Part shown: positions 1-11,588 of the stretch, piece after piece
Numbering within the stretch: position 1 is the stretch's first letter
Layout: each line of letters begins with the position of its first letter
Made by a program: the position numbers and the translations under genes
Origin: Prorocentrum cordatum
Taxonomy: Eukaryota > Sar > Dinophyceae > Prorocentrales > Prorocentraceae
DNA: 64,000 nucleotides
Assembly: GCA_963575745.1 (NCBI GenBank)
Contig: CAUYUJ010020282.1
Location: 609,629 to 673,628, forward strand
Reading direction: 5' to 3'
Notes under the pieces: generated by a model
Databases searched by the model: none
The model's input: the letters and a program-made list of their open reading frames with translations, nothing else
What the model was told of the DNA's origin: nothing

Positions 1-3000
1 GTTATCCCTGTTGGGTCTCCCCTTCGGCCCCCTTGGGTTCCTGGTCACGGGTCGCCCAGGCTCGCGGCTTGGTTTGTCTATATGCTCGCAGCCTCTCTTC
101 GCGTTGGCGATGCCCCGCTCGGGTGCACGTTTCCACTTCGCAGGGTTCAGTGCCGATCGTTCATTTCTGTATTGCAAGATGTCTTGCCAAGCTGCCGCGC
201 ACGCAGTGGCAGCATTCGAGCTAGTCGCCTATTTCTTCTTGATCGGCATCACGCCTCTCCGACAAGTTGCAGCTGCAGCGATTGTCTCCGCTTCAATCCG
301 TGTCCCATCTCTTCCCGGCCAGATTGGCGCGCGCCCTCTCGGGCCCTCGAGACCCCCATGCCTCCTCGCCCCGGCTGATTCAAAGCAGCTCTCAATCGCG
401 TGAGTGGCCGCTTGTTGTTAAAGGTGCAATGTCAGTTGTTATTATTCTCACTTGCCCGGGCGCTTGCCCATGAGTTTTATGTCGCGCGACTGTGTCGCAT
501 TGCGCGTTTCATGCATGTTCGGTTGTATCGGGCGGCGATGAGTATTTATTCAGATCCGATCCTCCGCCCCGCTCATCGTCTTAGATGCCGCATTGGCAGT
601 TGTTTCTTTGTGGCATGTTCACTCGCACCGCTCAGGCGCGAGCAGCGCGGGGGCGGGAGTAGATGGTAGTTAGCTTTGGTTGCCCTCATCTTCTTGGGAT
701 CGAACCTGATGACGTCTACACCGCCTTCGATCCCGCCCCAAGCCACGCGGCCACGAGTCGCCCAAATTCAATGCTCAAACACTCCCTCCTTATCGGGAAC
801 TTCGCGAGGTTGTGGATGTTTTAGCGACCTGCCACGTCATCGGTCTCGCGGGGACAGGGCATGTGATGTCTTGGGCTTTATCCGGCGGGTCACTCAAAGT
901 ATGTTCGCCCAAAATCGGCAAGCACGTTGCCTTGCAAACGGCCCGCGCCGGCCACGAGAACACCTCGCTCGCAATAGAAAAAAAAAACGACGGCACGAAC
1001 ACGAGCACGGGATGCACGTTGGCATATGATGCGAACGCGTTCAAGAGGAATCGAATTGTTCATGCGTGAGAGAGGAGGAGAGAGGAGGAGGGAGATGAGG
1101 AGCTATCAGATATCGATAAAATGCGCATGATGTGTTTTGTTCCATCGTTGCATATATGGTTCCTGCTGGTGAAGTCAGGCACGGAAAGAACACGCTGTCA
1201 GTCGATTGTTGATTGGATCGGTGTGGTGGTCTCACAGTTGCCTGCACGGCGCACCCCCATTTTCGCCACGCAGCTCTCTGCAGGATACAGGAGGACAGCG
1301 GGTACGCATGACTAGCTCCAGGCGGTCCGATGCTACGGGGCCCCAGGAGCCGCTACAGAGGATCCGCATATAGTGCCCCGGCGCATGCCACAGTGAACGT
1401 ACGGGGCCACATACGTCAAAAGAGCTACGGCTTCTCGGGCCGACTACACTGCATCACCCGAAACCGCATTGGCACCAATTCAGACGCTTCGCGTTTGGCG
1501 GCGCATTGGGCGGCACTTTCAGTTATCAGATGCGACGGGCAATGCCGGCCACGCCCCCCGCAGTGGTGGATATATTAGCGCGCTCCTGGCATGAAACAGA
1601 TATGGGCTCTACAATGACATGGGGTCTCGACAAGTACATGCGAGCTCGGTTGAAAGGTGGAGATTTGCACGACGGGTTTGCAACCGACATAGGCGCGTGG
1701 GCGACGCATCCAAACGCGACGCAGCAGGGCCGCGGGCCTCAACTGGAAGGTGAGACTGATGGACTGCGACACTTCTTGCAGCGCGGAAAACACGAACGCA
1801 CGAGAGATACACAGGCTACAGTCGTGGAAATGCCATGACTGGCATCAGGCGCGGGGTTTCTCGAGGTCAATTGCTGGACAGACGAATAGACCAAACGCAC
1901 GGGGCAAGATTGGCCAGAAGGGGCGCCTGCAAGCAGCACCGACACGCGCAGGCAGCTAACAGGAACATCCACGATAACCAGTGCCGCTGCCAACTGGCAC
2001 GGCGGAGAAGAGGGGGCATCTCTCTCGACGGGCTGGTCTTCTTCAGGACCGACCTTGACCGACGGGGGATGGGCGAGGCGACGCGGGCCTGGAAACGTCT
2101 AGCATGGACGAGAGGCAATCGCCGAACAACCGCTCAACTCGCCACGCCCAGCTGCGGGCCCCGGCCCAGGCGAACCCAGGCCAGGGCTCTCGGAGGTCAG
2201 CGCGCGCTTTCTGAACATTGTTTTTTTTTCAAACGGGCGATGCATCGCAAACCCAAGGCGCCGCAGCTTCGGCGCAGCGCCCTGGGCCCAACGCCGCTGC
2301 TGGCGTAAGATCGCGCGATCCAGGTGCCGGCTTTGGCGCAAGCCCTGAGCTCGATGCCGCCGACGTTTTGCCATGAGAAATGGCGTCAGTTGCGGGCGGA
2401 GACGGCGCGCGCCAACCAGGAGATAGCGCGCCCATGTGAAGATATATCTATATATAAAACTATGCGTTGATTCGGACGGTCGGCCAGATCACGGCGCGCG
2501 CGCGCGCGGGGAGATTACGCGAGCGCGCTGCGTGGACTTCCCGCCGCGGTCTACATCGCGCGAGCGGCGGCCACCTGCACTGGCCGAACTTCGACGCTGC
2601 GAGCGGCGCGGCCCTTTTGGACATCGGCGCCATCAGCTCTTTATATTCGGCGCTACTGGAACAGAATGCCACATGCATGGGCAGTCAGCTCGGGCCGCAG
2701 CGTTCGGAAAAGGTAGCGACACGGGGATGTGCGACGCATGGCGAGCCTCGCGTCTTCTCGACCCAGCGGGAAGGGATTTTGCCGGGCAGATATCGGGGGG
2801 GGCGGGGGGGGGGCGGCGCGGGTCAGACAACTCGGCGGGGCCCAAACCAACGCGGCGACGTAAACAAACTACAATGTAAGTCAAAGATGCGAGATGGCAG
2901 GTGCCCTGACAATCTGGCGCGGTCGCCCCCGTTTTTTGACCGGGCCAACGCTTTCGCTTATGTAGGCCATGTCGCCGTAGATGAGGTCGCCCGGGCTTCG

Positions 3001-4740
3001 CCTCCTGATGGGGGCGCGGAGCTACGTCAACAGAGGCATCCATGAGCATGTTGCACTCCGCGAGCGGGCTCGGGATATCGCGCATTGATGTTTTCGGGGC
3101 GCGGCGACGCGCGGGGGCGGCGGCTGCCCGAGACGCCCAAAAACGCGCCGGGCCCGCGCGAGGACAGATGGATAGCAGCAGCGGAGACGGAGGGCGACTG
3201 CAACTCCTCTCGCGCCCGAGACCCGACCGATGGCGAGCTTCGGGCACGGGGCGCGCGCAGACGACATGTTCAGGGCAGGATTGCGCGAGGGCGCGAAAAC
3301 GGCGAGCTCCAGCGAGGAGGAATGGGATCGCGCGCTGCGCGCGCGTCAGCACCTTCATTGGGCCGAAGCACGACGGCGATGAAGGAGAGGCTCTACTTCG
3401 GGCGCGCGTGGCGTTCGAGGGGAATCCCCGCATCTGTTCGAGGCAGTCTGGAGCTCGGCATCACTTTGACTGGCATGAGACCTGGGTGCTCAGGAAAAGA
3501 CAGAGGGCTGCCAGGCCGTGGAAGACTCGCGCGGGGAAGTCACGGGCTCGCCCTTCTCCGAGGATAGTAGATAAGATCGCGCCCCAGGGGGCGGCGGCCA
3601 ATTCGTTTCTGATTAGAGGGAAGGCCTGGCTGATATCTGAGGGGGTGGCGGATCATCTCGACGAATTTCCTGCCCAGCATGCGAGAGTTCCATTGGTGGG
3701 CGAGGGCACTAACGAGCAGTATCACGAGGAGGGCATCATCGCGGAGAGTCGCGCGCTACCTACCTAGGATGCGCGACGCCGACGTAGCCGGCACGCGACA
3801 CTTCAAGTCGAATGTCACGGAATGGGCGCCTCCGCTTGCTCCATCGCGTGGCTCGCTCACTCGGGCGCCGCGCCGCGTTGCCAGGAGTGTTGACGGCAGA
3901 AGTAGAAGTTGTTTCGTCAACCCGCTTGTCGGGGCAAACCTCGCCGCCGTCGCAATCCGCGGCTCGCGCAGATCGGAGATGACCTCAACGAACTAGGGCG
4001 TCGACGCAGGCCTGTCCAGGGCGCCCCTCGATGGGGGGGCGGCGCGCGATGTCCGACGGGCTTGAGGGGCGTCAGTTCCCGGGAGATACGACGACAATCG
4101 GAGAGCGCTCCTGGGCTACCCTTCCGGCGCCCGATCGGTCCCAATGCGAGTTTGTGGCTGACCATCTATACTTCGCGACGCAGCAACTTCGGGCCCGCGA
4201 ATATTTGGCCCATAAAACTCGCGACGATTGCCGACGCGCCCCCGTCACCGACCAGCGACCTTGGCGCCGGAGAATATCCGCGAGCGCGACGAAAGCCCGA
4301 TTCCACTGCTGGGCCAGGGGCGCGACGAACCCACCAGCATGCGCCAAAAGACCTGGGCCTCCGTCGGCACTTTTTTCGGCTCTGGAGCATCCTCAGATGC
4401 GGGCGCGCCCTTCCCGTGATCGGACCCTCTCGACGCGGACAGCTGCCCGCGCACGCATCCGCGATCGCTGTCTCGGGCGAGAAGATGGAGGCGCGGTCGG
4501 CCCAGAGCACGTCCGAGGGCAACCGGGCGCCCCGGCGCGGAAAAACTCCCCCATCATCACCCCCCTCTTCCCCCTCAGTCGCAGTGGGCGCATTCCCCTT
4601 CCCCCCTCTGCCCCTCGTCCTCCTCCTCGTCCTCCAGCCCCCGCATCGTCAAGCTGAACGCTCAACATATTGCGAAGGCCTTACGGCCAGCGCCGCCGAC
4701 CCTGAACGCGGGACATCCCCCACGACCCTCACTGGCGCCC
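1..4740. other. GC-rich region without a recognisable gene
   Basis: I see no repeat array and no conserved domain here. Several open frames of 190-290 codons overlap on both strands, for example 2633-3433 on the minus strand and 3042-3767 and 3909-4772 on the plus strand. Their products are low-complexity Arg/Ala/Pro-rich, they lack motifs, and each has an equally long antisense frame, as expected by chance at this GC content. Dinoflagellate exons can be short, so a split gene cannot be excluded. Confidence 0.5.
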
Positions 4741-5275
4741 CCCCAAGGTTGGAGCCCTGTTGTCCACAATGAGGGGGCGGGAGGAGAGGTCTTGAGTCCT
4801 CCCTGCTCACAGGGGGAACTTTGTCCGCCTTGTGCACATGGGCGATAGGGGAGAACCCTTGAATTCCCACAGAGGGTGCCCCCCCTTTGTCCCCTCTGTC
4901 AACAGGGAGGACCGTAGAGGGGAGGGGGGGGGGCCTTGACTTCCCCGTGTCCACAGGGGCGGGGCATCCTTTGCCCCCCTTTGTCCATAAGGGGGGACTG
5001 GCGGCGGGGGGGCGGTAATCTGACCCAGGGGCCCCCGCAGGGGGGCCCCCCCCCTTGCCGGGGACGGGGGAAAGGGAGGGGGGAGAGGGGGGACATTGAG
5101 TTTCCCCCGTCGACAGGGCCCACCTCTCGTCCCTTCGGTGGACCAGAGCCTGGGGGGGCGACCACCCGTGGTGGTTTTTTGTTCACATGAGGGACCCGGG
5201 GGGGGGGGGGGGGGGGGCAAATTTGATCCGGGACCTTGCCTTTTACCTCCACCCCCCGTCAGGGAAGGGAGAAAC
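4741..5275. repeat. G/C-tract minisatellite with short inverted repeats
   Basis: Degenerate units of roughly 50-60 bp contain variants of ccctttgtccacaaggggg separated by long G or C runs, such as the G run near 5199-5217. Each unit can fold on itself. A similar C-rich tract with tccacagg motifs occurs at 34,940-35,250. No coding content is seen. Confidence 0.6.
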
Positions 5276-5778
5276 GGAAAGTAATCGACTTAACTGCAAC
5301 GTTTTCTTCGTTCCTTGCTCAATTTCTCTGGGACCGACGACGACGACGAAGACGACGAAGACTACGACAGCCTCTCACATACGCCAGAGGGTTGGCGGGT
5401 TTGTGATCCTCGGCCTCATCATCCCACTCATCCGCATCCACGTTCTCCTACTCGTCCTCATCATTCTTCCTCAGCAGGGCTCGAGATCTTCCTGGTGCCT
5501 GGCGGCTGCCAGCCTGGCCAGGAGCAGTTCCGATGCGGGCCCGCCCCCATCCCCGCACCGTCTCGTTGCCAGTACCATCGCCATGGCTCCTCCGCCTCCC
5601 TCCCATCACTGAGAGCACGATCACCATCATCATGATCACAATGTGTTCGTTCGCCCCTCCTCCGCATCAACTTGCACTTGCTTGCACGCCAGGTGATATG
5701 GCAGAACAGGTGCCGGTCGACGATGATCTGGATCTTGATCCGCTGGAGGAGGGCCTTTGGCCGCCTTCCTAATTCCCG
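5276..5778. other. Unique stretch with a short GAC run, no gene seen
   Basis: Non-repetitive sequence between two repeat blocks, with a small (GAC)n run near 5337-5370. No conserved protein domain is recognisable in any frame. Confidence 0.4.
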
Positions 5779-5878
5779 CCGCCATCCGCCTCCTCCTCCT
5801 CATTATCACAATCACCATTTGCATGATCAGCATCATCATCAGTTGCATCATCATCAGCAGCAGCAGAATCAGCATCAG

Positions 5879-5929
<51 letters not shown>

Positions 5930-6094
5930 CATCCTCATCCTCATCCTCATCCTCATCCTCATCCTCATCATAATCAGCATCAGCACCATCATCATCACCA
6001 TCATCATCAGCATCAGCATCATCAGCAGCATTAGCATCACCATCATCAGTACCATCATCGGCATCATCACATTCCTCATCATCATCATCAGCAC

Positions 6095-6128
<34 letters not shown>

Positions 6129-6137
6129 TGCATGATG

Positions 6138-6182
<45 letters not shown>

Positions 6183-6250
6183 GTCAGCACCAGCAGCTTC
6201 ATCATCATAATCAGCATCAAAACCAACCTCCGCAGCATCATTATCAGAAC

Positions 6251-6335
<85 letters not shown>

Positions 6336-6472
6336 AGCAGCAGCATCAGATTAGCATCAGCATTAGCACCATCATTAGCCGCATCAGCATCATCATCAGC
6401 ATCATCATCATCATCATCATCCGCATGATCATCAATATTATCAGCATCATCAACATCATCATCATCATCGTG

Positions 6473-6518
<46 letters not shown>

Positions 6519-6520
6519 GA
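5779..6520. repeat. (CAT)n microsatellite, about 740 bp
   Basis: Almost uninterrupted CAT trinucleotides with cag, cct and cgt variants. It is open in all frames of both strands. The resulting poly-His, poly-Ile/Ser and poly-Asp/Met translations are repeat artefacts, not proteins. Confidence 0.95.
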
Positions 6521-6775
6521 AAGAGCGTGTTCTACCGCTGCTGGCGGAAAACCGGGGGGGGTCACTACCGGTTGGAACCCCTCCCCCCCCCCCCCCCCTC
6601 CGGAAAACCGGGGGGGGTCACTACCGGTTCGAACCCCTCCCCCCCCCCCAGTTCATCATGGAAAAGGGCGGGGGTCACTACCGGTTCGAACCCCCCCCCC
6701 CCCCCCTCCTCGAAAACCGGGGGGGGTCACTACCGGTTCGAACCCCCCCCCCCCCTCGAAAACCGAGTGGGGGTG
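6521..6775 (+). repeat. Tandem ~60-bp repeat with a GGTTCGAACC core, left block
   Basis: About four to five copies of a unit made of a gaaaaccgggg segment, then gtcactaccggttcgaaccc, then a C run of variable length. The core GGTTCGAACC is self-complementary and resembles a tRNA B-box. The flanking ACCGG and CCGGT can also pair. The same unit reappears in reverse orientation at 7401-7560. Confidence 0.8.
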
Positions 6776-7400
6776 CGGACAGTGGTGGGGACGGTGTTGG
6801 TGGGGACAGTGGTGAGGGGACAGCGGGACAGTGGTGGGGACAGTGGGACAGTGGGACAGTGGTGGGGACGGTAGTGGTGGGGACAGTGGTGGGGACAATG
6901 GTGGGAACAGGGGGGACAGTGGACAGTGGTGGGGACGGTGGTGGTGGGGACAGTGGTGTGGGGACAGTGGGAATGAGGTGGAAACAGTGGGACAGTGGAG
7001 GGTATAATGGTGGTGGGGACAGTGGTAAAGGCGGTGGCGAGGACGGCGGTGGGACAATGGGACAGAGGTACAGTGGGGACAGTGGTGGGGACAGTGGGGA
7101 CAGTGGTGGGAACAGTGGGACAGCTCAGTGGGACAGCGGAGGAGTCAGTGGGACAGTGGGGACAGTGGGGATAGTCGGGCAGTGGTTGGGGCCGTGGAGA
7201 CAGTGGGGAGAGTGGAACCGTGGTGGGAACAGTGGTGGGACAGTGGGGACAGTGCGACAGTGGTGGGGGCACTGGTGGGGACAGTAGGGACGGTGGTGGA
7301 ACCAGTGGGGACAGTGGTGGTGAGGACAGTGGTGCTGGGAACAACAGTGGGGGATGTGATGCGGACGGTGGTAGGGACCGGGAGTCGTTTGCTGGCGGTG
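6776..7400 (+). repeat. GTGGGGACAGTGG minisatellite
   Basis: About 620 bp of short degenerate units built from gtggggacagtgg and gggacagtg. It forms the spacer between the two inverted blocks of the GGTTCGAACC repeat. The open frames across it (Val/Gly/Asp-rich on plus, Pro/His/Cys-rich on minus) are artefacts. Confidence 0.9.
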
Positions 7401-7682
7401 CGTGGGGGGGGGGGGTCGAACCGGTAGTGAACCCCCTCCGGTTTTCGAGGGGGGGGGGGGGGTTCGAACCGGTAGTGACCCCCCCCGGTTTTCCGGATCC
7501 GGAGGGGGGGGGGGAGGGGTTCGAACCGTAGTGACCCCCCCCGGTTTTCGTGGGGGAGGGGGGGGGGGTTAGGGAGGGGGGGGTTTTGCCGGGGGGGGGG
7601 GGGGGGGGGGCAGCAGGGGGGGGGGGGGGGGATTTTCGGAGGGGGGGGGGGGGGGGCGACCCCCGGGTTCCGGACGAAAAGG
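7401..7682 (-). repeat. Tandem GGTTCGAACC repeat, right inverted block, with G tracts
   Basis: Reverse-complement copies of the unit at 6521-6775 (ggggttcgaaccggtagtga followed by ccccccggtttt) that grade into long G runs at 7561-7655. Just outside both blocks lie similar inverted flanks: agagcgtgttctaccgctgc near 6522-6541 and, on the complementary strand, agagcgtgatccaccgccgc near 7703-7722. Confidence 0.75.
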
Positions 7683-8060
7683 TTGGCAATTTTCCACAGT
7701 AAAGCGGCGGTGGATCACGCTCTCTCCATCATCATCATCATCGTCATCATCATCATCACCAGATTCCTCCGTTTCTCTTCATGCTTATCAAACTCCTCAC
7801 CCGTAGTCCTGTTTCCTTGTCCTTTGCGCCTGCATGGAAAGAGACCCATTGTGTCTGAAGAGCAGCATGTGAAGAGGCTCCTGGCGCGGCAGCCGAGTTT
7901 ACGAAAAGCAGCAGCCGTCGTCCGCTCCTCCTCCTCCTCCTCCTCCTCCTCCGCCTTCCGTTTTCTCTCTCTCTCTCTCTCTCTCTCTTCCTCCTCCAAA
8001 CTTCCTTTTCCCCCTCCATCCTCCTTCTCGTTCCTTCTCCTCCTCCTCCTCCTCCTCCTC
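7683..8060. repeat. CAT, TCC and TCT microsatellite flank of LINE-1
   Basis: Short (CAT)n near 7729-7765, then pyrimidine-rich (TCC)n, (TC)n and (CTC)n runs between 7927 and 8072. This is the probable pre-insertion target of the LINE that follows. No gene is seen. Confidence 0.75.
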
Positions 8061-8079
8061 CTCCTCCTCCTCCGCCCCA
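8061..8079 (+). repeat. Target-site duplication, 5' copy (LINE-1)
   Basis: The 19-bp string ctcctcctcctccgcccca is repeated exactly at 14889-14907, on the far side of the element. The CTC part is weak evidence in a CTC microsatellite. The non-repetitive gcccca suffix shared by both copies is what supports a true duplication. Confidence 0.55.
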
Positions 8080-8083
8080 GGTT

Positions 8084-8135
8084 GCCACTTGGGCTCCGCG
8101 CCCCAGCTGGGGCGAGGCGCGGCCTTCCAAGTGGC
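8084..8135 (+). promoter_or_regulatory. 5'-terminal stem-loop of LINE-1
   Basis: GCCACTTGG (8084-8092) pairs exactly with CCAAGTGGC (8127-8135). Inside lies the perfect 16-bp palindrome cgccccagctggggcg (8099-8114). The stem begins five bases after the inferred element start, which independently supports that boundary. I could not fit it to an HDV-like ribozyme fold: no partner for the first seven bases is visible nearby. Its function is unknown. Confidence 0.5.
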
Positions 8136-8324
8136 CCCAGTCGCCGGCCGCCCATCACACGGGCGCTGGTGCATCTCATCATTCCCGCGCGCGAGCGATC
8201 GCGCTCCCCCGCCTGGCACAGGCGTGAGCGGCGGCGGCGCAGGGAGGCCCGGCTCCTCCTGTGCCTCGACGCTGCCAGGCGCCTCCTGCAGGGGCACCAC
8301 GGCGAGAGTACCTTGCAGGGCAGC

Positions 8325-9503
8325 ATGGCGCCCAAGCCGCGGCGCGCCGAGCTTGCCAAGAAGTGGACGCGCAGGTTCTGCAAGCATCCCCGCACTGGGG
8401 AGGAGTGGTGGAATCGCTCCGATGCGCCCAGCTGCGGCCAATGTGGGCGCTCCAAGGGGGTGTGCTACAAGGCCGACTTCCAGCCCAAGGGAGCCTGCCC
8501 CTCGAAGTCGGCCAAGGCGGCGGCCGCTGGTGGCAGCAGCGCAGCACCGCCCTGGCTCACCTCCAAGCTGGAGAAGCTGCAGGCCGAGCTCGACAAGTCT
8601 CGCAAGGCCGAGGCCCAACTCAGGGCCGCCCAGCAGAAGCGGGACCAGGAGGAGTCCATGCAGGTCGACGGTGGCGCGATGCCAGCGGACGACGGCAGGC
8701 TCCGCAACACCATCAAGGACCTGGACAAGCAGCTGGCCCAAGTTGCTCAGTGGGAGGGCCCTCACTGGGACACGCTGCGAACCAAGCTCAGGGCTGATCG
8801 CGAGGAGTGCCATCAGAAGCTGCAGATGGCGAAGCCGCCGCTGCAGCGCATGTCGGCGCTCACGCAACGCATCAAGAAGCACGAGGACCTCATCGCCAAG
8901 CAGGAGGCCACTCTCGAGGAGCACGTGGCCGCCCTGGCCAAGATGGAGGAAATGCGGCTTCATCACCAGCAGCTGCTGCAGGAGCAGAGGGCCGAGCTGG
9001 TCTCCCTCAACGCCGAGCCCCACGAGCTCACCAAGGCGCAAGTGGTGCCGCCTGCGGAGCCGGCCCTCCAGAGCCCGGTGCTGCCGCTCGTCGGCTACGA
9101 TGTTGCCAAGCTTGGGGAGCTCTTGCACAGCCTGGGCATGGAGCAGGCGCAGGCTAGAGATCTGGGGCCCAAGCTGTTGGCCCGCATCTCGAAGTGCACC
9201 ACCCAGCAGGTCCTCCCCCTGGGCCAGTTCGCGCTGCCCCCGGCAGGCGCTGCGAGCGGAGGTGCCGCCGCTGTCCCAGCCGCAGGAGGACCCCCAGAAG
9301 GCCAGCCTAGAGAGGGGGAGCCCGCACTTGGCTCCGCCAGGCCCTCGCTGGACGCCCTCGAGGAGGCCCCGCTCCGGGACTTCCTCACCAGCGCATTGCC
9401 TGCTGGTGCGGAGCTGCCTTCTGATCTGCCTGGCATGCGAGCTGCTGCCAAGCGCCTCCAGCAGGCCGCTGCTGCCGCGCCGTGGGGGAGTGGCCCCTAC
9501 TAA
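8325..9503 (+). CDS. LINE-1 ORF1 protein (zinc-finger-like, coiled coil)
   Basis: A 392-residue frame starting at ATG 8325 and ending at TAA 9501-9503. The upstream extension of the frame has no better start and runs into the microsatellite. The N-terminus is basic (Lys/Arg-rich). Residues 19-47 hold a Cys/His cluster (Cys19, His21, Cys37-x2-Cys40, Cys47) that could bind zinc and nucleic acid. Residues about 80-240 are a long charged, heptad-like helix (Leu/Glu/Lys/Gln-rich), probably a coiled coil for multimerisation. The C-terminal third is Ala/Pro/Gly-rich. Position and architecture fit an RNA-binding ORF1 chaperone of a LINE. This is inferred from layout, because the protein matches no family I can name with certainty. 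Confidence 0.75.
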   Translation: MAPKPRRAELAKKWTRRFCKHPRTGEEWWNRSDAPSCGQCGRSKGVCYKADFQPKGACPSKSAKAAAAGGSSAAPPWLTSKLEKLQAELDKSRKAEAQLRAAQQKRDQEESMQVDGGAMPADDGRLRNTIKDLDKQLAQVAQWEGPHWDTLRTKLRADREECHQKLQMAKPPLQRMSALTQRIKKHEDLIAKQEATLEEHVAALAKMEEMRLHHQQLLQEQRAELVSLNAEPHELTKAQVVPPAEPALQSPVLPLVGYDVAKLGELLHSLGMEQAQARDLGPKLLARISKCTTQQVLPLGQFALPPAGAASGGAAAVPAAGGPPEGQPREGEPALGSARPSLDALEEAPLRDFLTSALPAGAELPSDLPGMRAAAKRLQQAAAAAPWGSGPY

Positions 9504-9842
9504 GGCGGAGCTGCCTCCTCCTGTGCCAGTTATGCCAATGATGACGGTGATGATGGTGGACACACCGACTCAGCAACGTGAGAGGGCTCTCCATGTTTTT
9601 GCCGTGCTGCCTTCGCGTATTCCGCAGAGGTCGCATGGCTCCAGCTGGCGTGTCTGGAGCGATGCCGCTGGAGGCGGGCGGCAACCCAGGGGCAGGCCTC
9701 GGACTGCACCACCTCGACGACCTCGGCTTCGACGGCTGGCTCAGATCACGCTGGCGGCGGTGTCCGGCCAGGTCACGCAGTTGGCCACGACGCAGCTGGA
9801 CGCCATCTTCGAGGCGACCTGGGGGAGCAGGTAGGGGACCCA
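9504..9842 (+). other. ORF1-ORF2 junction of LINE-1
   Basis: 339 bases separate the ORF1 stop from the ORF2 ATG at 9843. A frame offset by one base stays open to 9834 and has a basic, Arg/Pro-rich translation. It may be the original C-terminus of ORF1 or N-terminus of ORF2, lost by a frameshift. I see nothing else here. Confidence 0.35.
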
Positions 9843-11588
9843 ATGCTGCCTTTCCCCGCCTTGGCCCCCCCTGCCCGGGAGGCTCAGGAGGGCATCCTCT
9901 CAGATCATTGCGACGACATCGTCGACAGGCCGAGTCCGGGGCCATGGCCGAGAATTGCGGCCACGTTGGGAGGACACTCTGTCGAGCGGCCTAAGGGCTT
10001 GCTGGTCACGGCCGACGGCGACAATTTTGGCCCTGCCAAGGCTTTCTTGCAGCAGGCGAGCCCCCTGGTCAAGGCGGTGGCGGTTCAGGAGCATCACGTC
10101 TTGAAGTGCAACCTCCCGGGGGCCGAGCGGGACCTCAAGGATCTCGGCTACCACGGCATCATGGCCCCTGCGAGCCCTACCACCAGCGGAGGCAGCACAG
10201 GCGGCGTAGCCGTGCTAGCGCCGTCGCACGTGGCCATCAGCACGCCGCCTCCACCGCCCGAGGGATGGCCAGAGGGCCTGCTGGGGGTCGTCGCCGAGGC
10301 CCGCACTGTGGCAGCCCATGCGCATTGGGGGCCCCCTGGAGGCCTGGTCTTGCGGTCGGTCTACCTCCACACGGGCGTCGGCATGGACAAGCAGAACACT
10401 GATCTCATCCTCTGCCTGGCCCGGTACCTGGTGGTTGTGATGGCGGCGGGACTCGACTGGGTTGTCATGGGCGACTGGAACATGACCCCTGCCGAGCTTG
10501 ATCAGCGCTGGATCAACACGCTGGGCGGGGCGTTGGCAGCCACCGAGGCGCCCACCTGCAGGAAGACCCTGCCTGGGCGCGTCATCGACTACGCGGTCGT
10601 CAGTACCAACCTCCTCAGTCGCATCGACAGGCCTTGGATCGACGAGGCGTCGGCGCTGCCCGTGCACACCCCTGTGGCATTGCCGCTCCTGGCGGAAGAC
10701 AGGGTTCTCTGGCAGAGGGTACCTGCGGAGCCTGCGCCCCTCCCTGAGCTCCGCCCTGGTTGCAGTCGGCCGCCGCTGCATTGGCACGACGTCCAGTGCG
10801 CTATCTTGCAGGCTCGCGACGATGAGGCGCTGCAGTGCTGCTGGGATCTCGTCCTCGAGCGCCTGGAGGCCGAGCTGCTCGATCGCTGGGACCTGGTCGA
10901 CGGGCCCACTCGTTGCTGGTACGAGGTCCGAGCGGGCCCCACCAGTACGAAGTGGGTGCAGGTTAAGTGGCAGCCTCCCCACAAACGCCTCCGGCCCACG
11001 CCGCAGCTCCTGGCCTGGACCTCGGTCGCCCGCTGGGCCAAGCATCTGCTTCGAGCCCGTGCCCACCTCGCCAAGTTGGTGGCCATGGTGGCGGCAGACC
11101 CTGGACCGCGGCTGGCCAAGAATCTGGAGGCGCTCGACGCCTTCTTCCAGCGCGTCGCCACGGCGGCTCACGTCTGGCAGGCGGTGCCGCGCGAGGTGGA
11201 CCAGCTCTTCGCCTTGGGCCCCAGTCTGCTATGCCTCGCAGGCTTCGAGGACAAAATGATGGACCTCGTCGCCACCTTCAAGGACCTCAGCGCTAAGCAC
11301 ACCAATGCCGTCAGCCAGCGCTGGCGCACCTGGGTGGATGCGCCCTTTCGGTCTGGGGCCAGCGGTGCGCATCGAGCGACGCGACTTCAGGAGCGGCTGG
11401 AGATATTCGCGCCGACCAAATCGGCGCAGCCTCACGAGTTAGCAGACGCCGAGATGGACCAGTGGGAGAAGATTTGGGGCTCGCACGCGGCCAGTTGGTT
11501 GGCCCTGCCCGGGGACGCGGCCTCCTGGGAGGCCTTGCCGCCCATCTCAGGCGAGGATGTGCGCGAGGCCATCCTCGCGTTCCCCTAG
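9843..11588 (+). pseudogene. LINE-1 ORF2, part 1: EEP (APE-like) endonuclease and linker
   Basis: A 581-residue frame from ATG 9843 to an in-frame TAG at 11586-11588. The N-terminal ~280 residues carry the endonuclease/exonuclease/phosphatase landmarks in order: VQEH (catalytic Glu), GGSTGGVAVL, GDWNMTP (the GDxN metal/phosphate motif), IDYAVVS (catalytic Asp) and VHTPV (general-base His). In LINEs this domain nicks the target DNA to prime reverse transcription. A Trp/Arg/Leu-rich helical linker to the RT follows. The next segment continues in the same frame after the TAG, so the stop is probably a point mutation rather than a natural end. Confidence 0.8.

Noticed and set aside
2633-3433. 266-codon minus-strand frame in the first GC-rich region
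   Set aside because: No domain, low-complexity composition, and equally long frames on the other strand.
5636-6565. Long poly-Asp/poly-Met and poly-Ile/poly-His open frames on both strands
   Set aside because: Produced by the stop-free CAT microsatellite. All frames are open and no non-repetitive coding sequence is attached.
8080-8160. HDV-like ribozyme at the 5' end of LINE-1
   Set aside because: The required second strand for a P1 helix formed by the first seven bases is not found within the expected distance.
7683-8324. Extension of the LINE-1 ORF1 frame upstream of ATG 8325
   Set aside because: It begins at a non-ATG codon, runs through CTC microsatellite and crosses the inferred element boundary.
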